From a virus, in the IMG/VR virus record IMGVR_UViG_3300026320_000015, positions 1 through 41,044 of that record: DNA of 41,044 nt, one strand, 5' to 3'. The notes under the pieces are model-generated. The model had not been told where the DNA came from, did no database searches, and was given only the letters and a program-made list of their open reading frames with translations. A program made the translations under genes and the position numbers. How positions within the stretch are numbered: position 1 is the first letter of the stretch; each line of letters starts with the position of its first letter. Of this stretch, positions 14,426-20,598 are shown piece after piece.

Positions 14426-14608
14426 ATGGATGACTGTGATTTTGCTGATCCGGGTGGCCGCTCAGCATTGCGAGCGGCACGCGCAGGCAATCCTCGTAAT
14501 CTGCCTTGCCCGACATGCAAGCAGCCTAATCGCCTCACGCCGGCCGACGTTAGCCGCGGCTATCAGTGTGATGAGTGCGCCGACCGTGCAGAAGGTTTTG
14601 GTTATTGA
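14426..14608 (+). CDS. Small zinc-ribbon protein
   Basis: 60 residues from ATG 14426, fixed by the shared leader. Two knuckles, CPTC and CDEC, separated by about 17 residues, give a zinc ribbon of the kind seen in small phage and archaeal transcription-related proteins. The N-terminus is acidic. The role is unknown. Confidence 0.65.
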   Translation: MDDCDFADPGGRSALRAARAGNPRNLPCPTCKQPNRLTPADVSRGYQCDECADRAEGFGY

Positions 14609-14619
14609 CGCTGGCCTGG

Positions 14620-14645
14620 GCGGGTAGAGCGTGAACTCTACCCGC
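14620..14645 (+). other. Strong mRNA hairpin without U-tract
   Basis: GCGGGTAGAG pairs with CTCTACCCGC across a 6-base loop, a perfect 10-base-pair stem just after the zinc-ribbon gene. No T-run follows, so it is not a standard intrinsic terminator. It could protect mRNA 3' ends or mark an RNase site. Confidence 0.5.
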
Positions 14646-14704
14646 ACGGGGCACCGTTGTAGCGGTAGCCACAACCACGAAGACGATGAAGGAAGGACGT
14701 TCTT

Positions 14705-15217
14705 ATGATTGCGTTTCAACAAATCAAAATTGTGTCTCTCGCCATGGCGGCATCATTGCCCGTGCTCTACCTCGGGTTCGGTGCCGAGGCGACGCGGTTC
14801 ACGGAGAGGCAATTCGCGCAGTACGTGGGACGCTGCGCCACCGACGTGGGGTTCTACGAGCGCCACATGCGGTGGTGCGAGGGGGCCTACCGGGTGACGT
14901 ACCACAAGGCGCCCCGCCACGCCCGTGCGGTGGCTCAGGAGATGACTTACGAGCCAGCCGCTACTGGGGAGCGGGTCACCGTCACGCGCGACCACCAGGC
15001 GTCTGGCGAGAGCGGCCCGGCTGACCAGTTTATCGCCCTCCAGACGGCGACCGACGTGCAGCGCATGCCGTTCTTCGGGCTGGCACTCGGCTGGTTTCCC
15101 GGCGCGATCAATCTCGGGACCAACACCATCAGCGCGCCGCAGGTCCAGGAGGCGCGGGCTGAACGGCCGCGCATCGTCACGACCTACTACGTGAAGAAGG
15201 TGGTCGCCAGCCAATAG
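14705..15217 (+). CDS. Hypothetical exported or membrane-anchored protein
   Basis: 170 residues with a GGAAGGA ribosome site. Residues 7-27 (KIVSLAMAASLPVLYLGFG) form a signal peptide or membrane anchor. The rest is soluble, with two cysteines (44 and 58), and could be periplasmic. A C-terminal stretch IVTTYYVKKVVASQ ends the protein. No family recognised. Confidence 0.6.
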   Translation: MIAFQQIKIVSLAMAASLPVLYLGFGAEATRFTERQFAQYVGRCATDVGFYERHMRWCEGAYRVTYHKAPRHARAVAQEMTYEPAATGERVTVTRDHQASGESGPADQFIALQTATDVQRMPFFGLALGWFPGAINLGTNTISAPQVQEARAERPRIVTTYYVKKVVASQ

Positions 15218-15219
15218 GC

Positions 15220-15260
15220 GGCTCCGGCCTAGGGGAGCCGGGTTGTAGGATCCGGCTCCC
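15220..15260 (+). other. Overlapping alternative hairpins
   Basis: Segment GGGAGCCGG (15233-15241) can pair either with GGCTCC upstream (15220-15225) or with CCGGCTCCC downstream (15252-15260, 9 perfect pairs). The two folds exclude each other, the arrangement used by attenuators. No U-run follows the second stem. It lies between two genes of the operon, after the stop at 15217 and before the ATG at 15291. Confidence 0.4.
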
Positions 15261-15290
15261 ACGGGGCGGGTCTTGAAAGGAACGACAAAG

Positions 15291-15545
15291 ATGAAAATCA
15301 CCATCGAGAACACCACCAAGATCGTGAACCTCGTCATCAATGGCGTCAATGTACCTGCCCGCGTCTGGCAGGGCGAGAGCGCGGATGGCATTCCGGTTCA
15401 GGCCTTCATCACGCGGATTGCGCCAGAGATAGAGGAAAGCAATCCGAAAATCGACGAATTGACCGCAGGATTCGAGCATGAACTCCAGCGTCAAGCGAAG
15501 CCGCGTCAGACCGTTGCAGAAATCCCGTTGAGGTTGATTTTATGA
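15291..15545 (+). CDS. Small hypothetical phage protein
   Basis: 84 residues from an ATG at 15291 with AAGGAA upstream. The N-terminal MKITIENTTKIVNLVING onward, followed by VPARVWQGES and GIPVQAFITRIAP, has the look of a widespread small phage protein of beta type, but no function is known to me. The C-terminus is helical and basic. Confidence 0.65.
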   Translation: MKITIENTTKIVNLVINGVNVPARVWQGESADGIPVQAFITRIAPEIEESNPKIDELTAGFEHELQRQAKPRQTVAEIPLRLIL

Positions 15546-15557
15546 TCGGAGACGAAC

Positions 15558-15782
15558 ATGACCCTCATCATTCCGATAGGCAGGGCACCGCGGCAGACGG
15601 TCCGGACGCGCGAGTGCGTCACCTTCAAGTGCGCCCATTGCGGCAGCGAGCAGGTCACGAAGGACGGCGACCTTGAGTGGGACAAGCTCACCCAGAAGTG
15701 GGTCGTCAAGGTGGTGTTCGAGACGGCCTACTGCTGCAACTGCGGGACGGACACGAGGCTGGTGGGAGAGGTGATCTCATGA
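15558..15782 (+). CDS. Small zinc-ribbon protein
   Basis: 74 residues with a CGGAGA site. CAHC and CCNC pairs about 32 residues apart (roughly 25-28 and 59-62) indicate a zinc ribbon. Between them is a beta-hairpin-like stretch. It overlaps the following membrane-protein gene by ATGA. Function unknown. Confidence 0.65.
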   Translation: MTLIIPIGRAPRQTVRTRECVTFKCAHCGSEQVTKDGDLEWDKLTQKWVVKVVFETAYCCNCGTDTRLVGEVIS

Positions 15783-16000
15783 ATCCGTTGAAATTCGCAT
15801 GGGAGATTACAGCGGGATTCGTCTTGTTCGTCTTCGGACTTGCCTGCTGCGGCGCTCCGATCTTCTTCATCTTGTGGCTGGTCTATGCGTATGGGATCAG
15901 CATCGGTTGGGTCCTGCTGGGAGTTCTCCCGTCGATTTTCGCCATTGCCGCGTTCGCTGCGGTCTGCCGGCATGCGCAGGGAGTCAGGTTCCCATGGTGA
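15779..16000 (+). CDS. Small membrane protein
   Basis: 73 residues from ATG 15779 (ATGA overlap). Two long hydrophobic helices (about residues 9-38 and 41-62) would span the inner membrane, with a short basic C-terminus. Small paired membrane proteins of this kind are common in phage accessory regions. No family recognised. Confidence 0.65.
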   Translation: MNPLKFAWEITAGFVLFVFGLACCGAPIFFILWLVYAYGISIGWVLLGVLPSIFAIAAFAAVCRHAQGVRFPW

Positions 16001-16110
16001 GTTGGCTGCGCGACATCGACTGGACCGACCTATGGGACGCCGCCGCGGTTGCGTTGTTCATGCTGGCCCTGGTAATTTGGGCTGACTACGCGGGGGACTT
16101 TGTGAGGTGA
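15994..16110 (+). CDS. Very small membrane protein
   Basis: 38 residues, MVSWLRDIDWTDLWDAAAVA onward, with one hydrophobic helix (AAAVALFMLALVIWA). The ATG overlaps the previous stop region by 7 bases, and a GGGAG lies upstream. Its end overlaps the next gene start. Short but supported by packing. Confidence 0.5.
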   Translation: MVSWLRDIDWTDLWDAAAVALFMLALVIWADYAGDFVR

Positions 16111-16112
16111 CG

Positions 16113-16313
16113 ATGACTGGCGAAGAACTCCGCGACATGAGGGTGGCGGCTGGTGTCACCCGCGAGCAGCTCGGCAAGTTCCTTGGCTGGCGCGGGACGC
16201 CGCTGACCATCGACCGGAACGTCCGCAAGTTGGAGCAGCAGAACCATATCTTCCCGGAGGTTGCCAGGAATGTTCGGAAGTTCTTCGCTGGGGCCAGGGA
16301 AGGTGCGTCGTGA
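16113..16313 (+). CDS. XRE-like helix-turn-helix protein
   Basis: 66 residues from the ATG at 16113, chosen because GAGG lies 6 bases upstream; a GTG at 16107 is possible. MTGEELRDMRVAAGVTREQL and the following GKFLGW are a typical start of an XRE/Cro-type HTH, and the rest fits a small DNA-binding domain. It could be a local regulator of this operon or of the duplicated promoters. Sequence pattern only. Confidence 0.6.
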   Translation: MTGEELRDMRVAAGVTREQLGKFLGWRGTPLTIDRNVRKLEQQNHIFPEVARNVRKFFAGAREGAS

Positions 16314-16486
16314 CAGACTCAGAGATGAGGATGTTGCTGCTGTGGGACCACGGGCGCATGGACACCTGCGATATCGCCGAACTCACAGGTTCCTTGGAAT
16401 CGGCGGTGTGCAGCATCCTCTGGCGTCTCCGCGAGGATCGCCGGCGTGACAGACAACATCTACCCCTAACCGCCAAGGAGTCGTGA
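16310..16486 (+). CDS. Small HTH-like protein, GTG start
   Basis: 58 residues from a GTG overlapping the upstream stop (GTGA at 16310). The pattern MDTCDIAELTGSLESAVCSI followed by LWRLRED is a short helix-turn-helix. It ends where the next ATG begins (TGATG at 16484-16488). Two small HTH proteins in succession suggest a regulatory unit. Confidence 0.55.
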   Translation: MTDSEMRMLLLWDHGRMDTCDIAELTGSLESAVCSILWRLREDRRRDRQHLPLTAKES

Positions 16487-16800
16487 TGAGGCAGCCACGC
16501 GACCCGATGGCCAACGTTGTCCGCCACACCTGGACCGAGCGCATAGACGACAGGGCGTTCGCGGCGATCGCCGAGTTCAGCGAGACCCATCACGGGCACG
16601 TATTCGCGGCGTCGACGTTCCTGCTGGGGGAATCCGGCATGTGGATGCACAGGCGCGCCGCCCGCGAGAAGGTCGAGCAGAAGTTATCCGAGGAACTGCG
16701 CCGCGGCGACCACATGGTGTGGACCAGTCTCGGAGGCTACTTCCATCACCGCCACGGCATGCCATGCATCGGCAAGATACAGGATTTGAACCGCGCCTGA
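16486..16800 (+). CDS. Hypothetical protein, last gene of rightward operon
   Basis: 104 residues with an AAGGAG site. Helical and basic (RAAREKVEQKLSEELRRGDH), with a His-rich tail YFHHRHG. No domain recognised. It ends just before the convergent hairpin at 16820-16846. Confidence 0.6.
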   Translation: MRQPRDPMANVVRHTWTERIDDRAFAAIAEFSETHHGHVFAASTFLLGESGMWMHRRAAREKVEQKLSEELRRGDHMVWTSLGGYFHHRHGMPCIGKIQDLNRA

Positions 16801-16809
16801 ACATTGCCT

Positions 16810-16846
16810 AAAAAGAGTGGGCCGGCGAGGTGCGACCCTCCCGGCC
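16810..16846 (-). terminator. Intrinsic terminator of the leftward mini-operon
   Basis: GGCCGG (16820-16825) pairs with CCGGCC (16841-16846), with an inner AGG/CCT extension. On the minus strand it is followed after a few bases by CTTTTT (16810-16815). It sits between two convergent operons and would stop the leftward one; it may also slow the rightward one. Confidence 0.5.
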
Positions 16847-16865
16847 TCCCTTCTGAGCAAATTCG

Positions 16866-17339
16866 TTATTCTAATTCTTCCGCCATCTTGGTGATGGCAA
16901 CTCGGAATGCCGCATCGCCAGGAACGTCCAGCAAATCGTCAACGATGAGCTTGAGCGTGTGGTTATCGGCATGGCGTTTCACCACGTCGATGATCTGGAG
17001 GGGCCTGTTACGTGCTTCGGGCAAGTGCATATCGGTTGGCTTGGTGAGATCTTTGCGGCGTTGCTTTTCGGCCATGGTGGTGAGGAAAGCGCGCTTGCCG
17101 CCATTTATCTTGAACTGGAATCCTGTCGGTGCGGGAATGCTGTCAGGATCAGTAAGCGTCCATGTCCATCGGCCATCGTCGAGTTGCATGGTTGTGAACT
17201 CGAATCTGTGGCGCGCTTCGGGGCCAAGCTCTCTGATTGCGGCAGCGATGGCGTCATTTTGCTTGTCCCAGGACTTCTCGGGCGCTGGTGTCGCTACGGT
17301 CGGCAGGTTCCTCATGTTGGCGTTGGTCATGGCGATCAT
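16866..17339 (-). CDS. Hypothetical protein with shared leader
   Basis: 157 residues from the ATG at 17339, fixed by the shared GATGGAGAACCACC leader (17341-17354). Helical N-terminal region, a beta-rich middle (FEFTTMQLDDGRWTWTLTDP) and a C-terminal helix set (LKLIVDDLLDVPGDAAFRVA). No cysteine, no membrane segment. Family not recognised. Last gene of the leftward operon. Confidence 0.65.
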   Translation of the reverse strand: MIAMTNANMRNLPTVATPAPEKSWDKQNDAIAAAIRELGPEARHRFEFTTMQLDDGRWTWTLTDPDSIPAPTGFQFKINGGKRAFLTTMAEKQRRKDLTKPTDMHLPEARNRPLQIIDVVKRHADNHTLKLIVDDLLDVPGDAAFRVAITKMAEELE

Positions 17340-17340
17340 C

Positions 17341-17354
17341 GGTGGTTCTCCATC
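17341..17354 (-). promoter_or_regulatory. Shared translation leader, copy 3
   Basis: Minus-strand GATGGAGAACCACC one base before the ATG at 17339. Same string as the two plus-strand copies at 14009 and 14412. Confidence 0.6.
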
Positions 17355-17408
17355 TTTGGCGGTTGGGCTGAGGCTCGATAGTGGCACCTGAAGTGTCACC
17401 GTCGCGCG

Positions 17409-17588
17409 TCACCTAATCCCGCCGCCGAGAAGAGGCATCGCTAGGACTTCTTCAATAATTGCTGGAACATCGTTCTTTGTGGTTCGCCCATATCCAGGGT
17501 TATGAATTTCACTTAGAGCCAACTGCAATGCCCGCCTGATCTGAGCGAGTTCTTGAACGCTGATGATGCGATCATCATACCTATCCAT
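17409..17588 (-). CDS. Small hypothetical protein with shared leader
   Basis: 59 residues from the ATG at 17588 (MDRYDDRIISVQELAQIRRA). The start is set by the leader GATGGAGAACCA just upstream; a longer in-frame reading to 17825 overlaps the membrane-protein gene and is a shadow. Mostly helical, ends in a Gly-rich tail. No domain recognised. Confidence 0.6.
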   Translation of the reverse strand: MDRYDDRIISVQELAQIRRALQLALSEIHNPGYGRTTKNDVPAIIEEVLAMPLLGGGIR

Positions 17589-17590
17589 TT

Positions 17591-17602
17591 TGGTTCTCCA
17601 TC
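17591..17602 (-). promoter_or_regulatory. Shared translation leader, copy 4 (shortened)
   Basis: Minus-strand GATGGAGAACCA just ahead of the ATG at 17588. It lacks the last two bases of the other copies but keeps the GGAG and AACCA. Confidence 0.55.
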
Positions 17603-17629
17603 TGGTTCGAAGCCGTCTGGGCTTCGGGA

Positions 17630-17649
17630 GGCGCTCCCGAAGGAGCGCC
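17630..17649 (-). other. UUCG-capped hairpin between minus-strand genes
   Basis: On the minus strand GGCGCTCC, TTCG, GGAGCGCC form an 8-base-pair stem closed by a C(UUCG)G tetraloop, an extra-stable RNA loop. A second stem (GAAGCC/GGCTTC, 17609-17625) follows. No U-run, so it is more likely an mRNA stabiliser or processing signal than a terminator. Confidence 0.5.
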
Positions 17650-17659
17650 CGGCCGAAAC

Positions 17660-18160
17660 TCAATGCTGCTTGCTGTTGATCGCCAGCGCTGCCCATGCCC
17701 GGGTACCAGCGTAGATGAGGGCGGGGATCGATGCACCGAGCGCAGCGCCCGTGACCGTCATCCAGTGGTAGGTGCTGTCGGGAGCGCCGGAACCGAAGGC
17801 CAGGGCGTTGAGCGCTGAGCTCCACCCGAAGGCGGCGATCAGGGCCGGGTTGGCGAACCGGGCGACCGCCTTGTTCGACTTCGTCCCGGCGGTAACTACC
17901 ATCGCCACCTCGAGGCTGACGATCAAGAGGTCTAGGCCGACCGCCATCGCGGTGCCTTCCAGGGCGGGGCAGCCGGTGACGATGCTGATGCCGTGAGCGA
18001 GGTGGGTGAGGCTGAGGCCGAGCAGGACGCTGATGACCGTCCCGAGACCGGCGGCGGGGCCGTACTGCTTGGCGACGCGGGCGGCCGTGGAGCTCTTGCG
18101 GGCGCGGCGGATGGTAGGCTTGGCCTGGGGAAGGGCTACGATGTTGGTGGGGTTTTTCAT
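17660..18160 (-). CDS. Phage membrane protein with several spans
   Basis: 166 residues from the ATG at 18160, chosen because the GAGGAG in the duplicated leader lies 8 bases upstream. A basic N-terminus (RRARKSSTAARVAK) precedes about four hydrophobic segments, for example GTVISVLLGLSLTHLAHGI, GLDLLIVSLEVAMVV and AALGASIPALIYAGT. First gene under promoter copy B. The layout resembles small integral membrane proteins of mobile elements; no exact family is claimed. Confidence 0.7.
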   Translation of the reverse strand: MKNPTNIVALPQAKPTIRRARKSSTAARVAKQYGPAAGLGTVISVLLGLSLTHLAHGISIVTGCPALEGTAMAVGLDLLIVSLEVAMVVTAGTKSNKAVARFANPALIAAFGWSSALNALAFGSGAPDSTYHWMTVTGAALGASIPALIYAGTRAWAALAINSKQH

Positions 18161-18161
18161 C

Positions 18162-18237
18162 TGGTCTCCTCTTTGAGGCGGGCCTGGGGCCCTGTTGACG
18201 AGTCGATTTATAGACACCTGTTTCGGGAATGTAAACA
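18162..18237 (-). promoter_or_regulatory. Duplicated promoter-leader, copy B
   Basis: Minus-strand copy of the 12553-12632 element: -35 TTTACA (18230-18235), 17-base spacer, -10 TATAAA (18207-18212), the GGGCCC-centred near-palindrome and the GAGGAGA ribosome site, leading to the ATG at 18160. Only four differences from copy A were found by eye over 78 bases, two in the spacer and two in the palindrome. A T-rich stretch upstream mirrors the A-rich UP-like tract of copy A. Confidence 0.75.
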
Positions 18238-18263
18238 GGAAAATGAGAAAAAATCAGCCAATG

Positions 18264-18293
18264 TTGACGATTTCTCGCCGTTGTGCGTAGGCT
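18264..18293 (+). promoter_or_regulatory. Possible rightward promoter of the holin/sugar region
   Basis: TTGACG (18264-18269) and TAGGCT (18288-18293) with an 18-base spacer, placed back to back with promoter copy B. Only the -35 is strong. Position before the first rightward gene at 18320 is the main support. Confidence 0.3.
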
Positions 18294-18319
18294 CGTGAGT
18301 CTTTCCAGTGAGAAATCCG

Positions 18320-18493
18320 ATGACCTACGTCTTCATATGGGTAGTCAGCACCAGCAGCCTCGGTGCAGCCATGTCGTCTGGCACCGTTGAATTCCCGACT
18401 GAACAAGCCTGCGAGGCAGCAAGAAAGGTATTCAACGACGAGTTCAAGTCATTTCCCGGGACGATGCGCACCGTGTGTCTCAAGAAGGGCTGA
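18320..18493 (+). CDS. Small exported hypothetical protein
   Basis: 57 residues from ATG 18320 (MTYVFIWVVSTSSLGAAMSS), with a short hydrophobic signal-like N-terminus. Two cysteines in the mature part could form a disulfide in the periplasm (EQACEAARKVF and RTVCLKKG). An upstream in-frame GTG at 18308 is possible. This type of short signal-plus-core protein is common in alphaproteobacteria and their phages. Confidence 0.6.
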   Translation: MTYVFIWVVSTSSLGAAMSSGTVEFPTEQACEAARKVFNDEFKSFPGTMRTVCLKKG

Positions 18494-18495
18494 AC

Positions 18496-18954
18496 ATGCA
18501 GGACTTGCACGCGATTCGGCCTGTGGCGGACAGCCGGGACATCTCTCCGGACGGCCGGGTGGCCACGATCAAGGTCCTGCTGGTCGGCGGGGCGGTCGTG
18601 ACGCTGACCCTGCCGGTGCACGCCATCGACGCCTGGGCGTCCGAATTTAACGAGTTGTTCCATCTCCTGCGGCGCATGAAGTATCCCGGCGGTGGGGTCA
18701 TCCTGCGCGAGCCGAACACGTTCGGCGTCACTACGAGTCCAGACCAGCGCGGTTGCGTGCTGTTCGGGTTCGACCCGGAGACGCCGCGGGAAACCAGCTT
18801 CAAGGTGCCGGGGTTGACGGCACTGGACTTTGGCCGGCAAATCTTATCCCACGCCGCCGACGTGCTGACGCCGGCGGAGCGCAAGCAAGCGCTGGATCAA
18901 CTGCCTGCCGACGTGCGGCCGCGCGGAAAGATCATCATGCCGGGAGGGCGGTGA
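18496..18954 (+). CDS. Hypothetical protein
   Basis: 152 residues from ATG 18496 with an AAGG nearby. Alpha/beta pattern, with DGRVATIKVLLVGGAVVTLT early and a helical C-terminal region (LTPAERKQALDQLPADVRPR). No membrane segment. Family not recognised. Joined to the next gene by a TGATG overlap. Confidence 0.6.
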   Translation: MQDLHAIRPVADSRDISPDGRVATIKVLLVGGAVVTLTLPVHAIDAWASEFNELFHLLRRMKYPGGGVILREPNTFGVTTSPDQRGCVLFGFDPETPRETSFKVPGLTALDFGRQILSHAADVLTPAERKQALDQLPADVRPRGKIIMPGGR

Positions 18955-19142
18955 TGAGATGGCAGCGGGGAAGGGCGACCTTGATGGAAACGACCATCAT
19001 GATTCTGGTATTCGCGTTGGCCGCCTTCTTTGTCGTGGTCGCAGTATGGGCTGCGTTCGGAGTTCACCCGCGCGCGACGATGATCTTCGTGGGTGTTGCT
19101 ATGATAGCTGGAGGCTTTGCGTTCAGCCTATGGAGGGAATGA
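18954..19142 (+). CDS. Small two-span membrane protein
   Basis: 62 residues from ATG 18954, with GGGAGG just upstream. Two hydrophobic helices (TTIMILVFALAAFFVVVAVW and FVGVAMIAGGFAFSLW) joined by a short loop. Its end overlaps the acyltransferase start. No family recognised. Confidence 0.55.
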   Translation: MRWQRGRATLMETTIMILVFALAAFFVVVAVWAAFGVHPRATMIFVGVAMIAGGFAFSLWRE

Positions 19143-20233
19143 TGGGCTTCGAACTCCTCCATCCGAAGAACGACCGCGACAAGTGGCTGCGGACGATCTA
19201 CCAATTGCCGCAAGCGTTGCAGGACGTTCATTGGACGCCTGACTACATGGCGGCGGAGGAGTCGCGCGGGCACACGCCGCGGCTGGCAACTTACACCTAC
19301 CGCGACTACGTGGTGGCGCAACCGATCATCATCCGGGACGTGTTCCCGATGGAGATCGGTCCAGTGACGGCGGAGCCGACGATCGAAGATCGACCGTTCT
19401 GGACCTGCCGAGACGTGTCGAGCCCCTACGGCTACGGCGGCCCGGCGACGAACCACGGGCCGCAACTCTATGAGTGGTTCAACCAGGCGTTCACAAGCTG
19501 GGCGCTGGAGAACCGCGTCGTCACCGAATTCTGCGCGCTTCACCCGTTCATGACGGCACACCAGCTCGGGCTGTTCAAGGCGGTGCCGACCATCCATACG
19601 GTGACGCGCAAGCATGTCGTCTGGATCGACCTCAAGGGAGACTTTGCGGAGCAGTACCACGCCAACCGGAAGGCAGGCATAAAGAAGGCGGAGAGGGAAG
19701 GCATCAGCGTCGTCAGAGACCATCAGTCCGACGTGTTCATCAAGATGTATCGCCTGACGATGCTGCGCAAGCAGGCGTCGGCGCGTTGGTATTTTGCGGA
19801 CGAGTACATCAAGGCACTGTGCGACATCGGGACTGTATTTTATGCCCGCATTGGTGCCATCGTCCAATCTGCCGCGCTCATGCTCATGATGAAGGATGGG
19901 ACGGCCTACTACCACCTCGCCGCGAACTCCGACCTCTACCCGAGGGCTTGTGCCAACGATCTGCTGGTCCACGAGATGGCCGAGTTTGCGGTGCGCAACG
20001 GCTGCAAGCGCCTCCATCTCGGCGGTGGCGCGACGTCGGACCCGGCAGACCCGGTATTCTTCTTTAAGTCCGGGTTCTCCGACCTGCGCGCGCCGGCGAT
20101 GTCCTACTTCCAGGTGTTCGACGAGCAGACTTATGCGGGGCTATGCGCCGAGAAGAAGCGCAGGGAGGTGGCCGAGACGGGGACGGAGTTCGGCACCAAC
20201 TTCGAGCCACTTTATCGACGGGAGGCGTCATGA
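19142..20233 (+). CDS. FemAB/GNAT-type acyltransferase
   Basis: 363 residues from the second of two adjacent ATGs, chosen for its better spacing from GGAGGG. Markers are DVSSPYGYGGP (91-101), the basic helix YHANRKAGIKKAEREG (172-187), and a long C-terminal GNAT-like half with TAYYHLAANS, ANDLLVHEMAEFA and LHLGGG, then FFKSGFS. This matches the double-GNAT FemAB-like group often linked with cell-envelope or polysaccharide synthesis. It could acylate a sugar or amino group of the nonulosonic acid made by genes downstream; that link is inference. Confidence 0.75.
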   Translation: MGFELLHPKNDRDKWLRTIYQLPQALQDVHWTPDYMAAEESRGHTPRLATYTYRDYVVAQPIIIRDVFPMEIGPVTAEPTIEDRPFWTCRDVSSPYGYGGPATNHGPQLYEWFNQAFTSWALENRVVTEFCALHPFMTAHQLGLFKAVPTIHTVTRKHVVWIDLKGDFAEQYHANRKAGIKKAEREGISVVRDHQSDVFIKMYRLTMLRKQASARWYFADEYIKALCDIGTVFYARIGAIVQSAALMLMMKDGTAYYHLAANSDLYPRACANDLLVHEMAEFAVRNGCKRLHLGGGATSDPADPVFFFKSGFSDLRAPAMSYFQVFDEQTYAGLCAEKKRREVAETGTEFGTNFEPLYRREAS

Positions 20234-20598
20234 CTCCTTACAACAAATTTAAGGATGCACTTGAACGCATAGCCAGCGGCTCAGTAAAGGACCCAGTTGC
20301 GTTAGCAAAGAATGCATTGTCGGGTACAGGTCCGAGGACTCAAAATCTCATCGGTAAAACCTCAGGGAGGCTGACTGTCTTCGAAAAAGCAGAATTGACT
20401 CATGCATTTGGTGGCAAGAACAAGCAGATGTGGCTTTGCAAGTGCGCATGCGGCAACATGAAAAAAGTATCAACCAAAGATTTTAACGGCGGATACGTCT
20501 TGTCGTGCGGATGCCTTCTTACTGAAGCTAGAAGCTTGAATATGAAACGTTATCATCATCGGAGGGATAAAATCCTCAACGATGAGGAAGTTGCATGA
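20230..20598 (+). CDS. Small protein carrying a homing-endonuclease-type Cys module
   Basis: 122 residues from ATG 20230. Residues 1-34 (MTPYNKFKDALERIASGSVK onward) look like the start of a short phage protein. Residues 36-100 carry WLCKCACG (68-75) and LSCGCLLTE (91-99), the same Cys layout as the homing endonuclease at 11169 (CRCDCG, SCGCL), but no HNH motif follows. Lower GC than the neighbours. Probably a truncated homing-endonuclease insertion fused to a host gene; function uncertain. Confidence 0.6.
   Translation: MTPYNKFKDALERIASGSVKDPVALAKNALSGTGPRTQNLIGKTSGRLTVFEKAELTHAFGGKNKQMWLCKCACGNMKKVSTKDFNGGYVLSCGCLLTEARSLNMKRYHHRRDKILNDEEVA

Noticed and set aside
14620-14645. Intrinsic terminator
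   Set aside because: The 10-base-pair stem is perfect but no U-run follows on either strand within reach, and the operon seems to continue.
19064-20017. Minus-strand open frame of 317 codons
   Set aside because: It is the mirror of the FemAB/GNAT-type gene; the composition is Arg/His/Val-rich, typical of antisense frames in GC-rich DNA.
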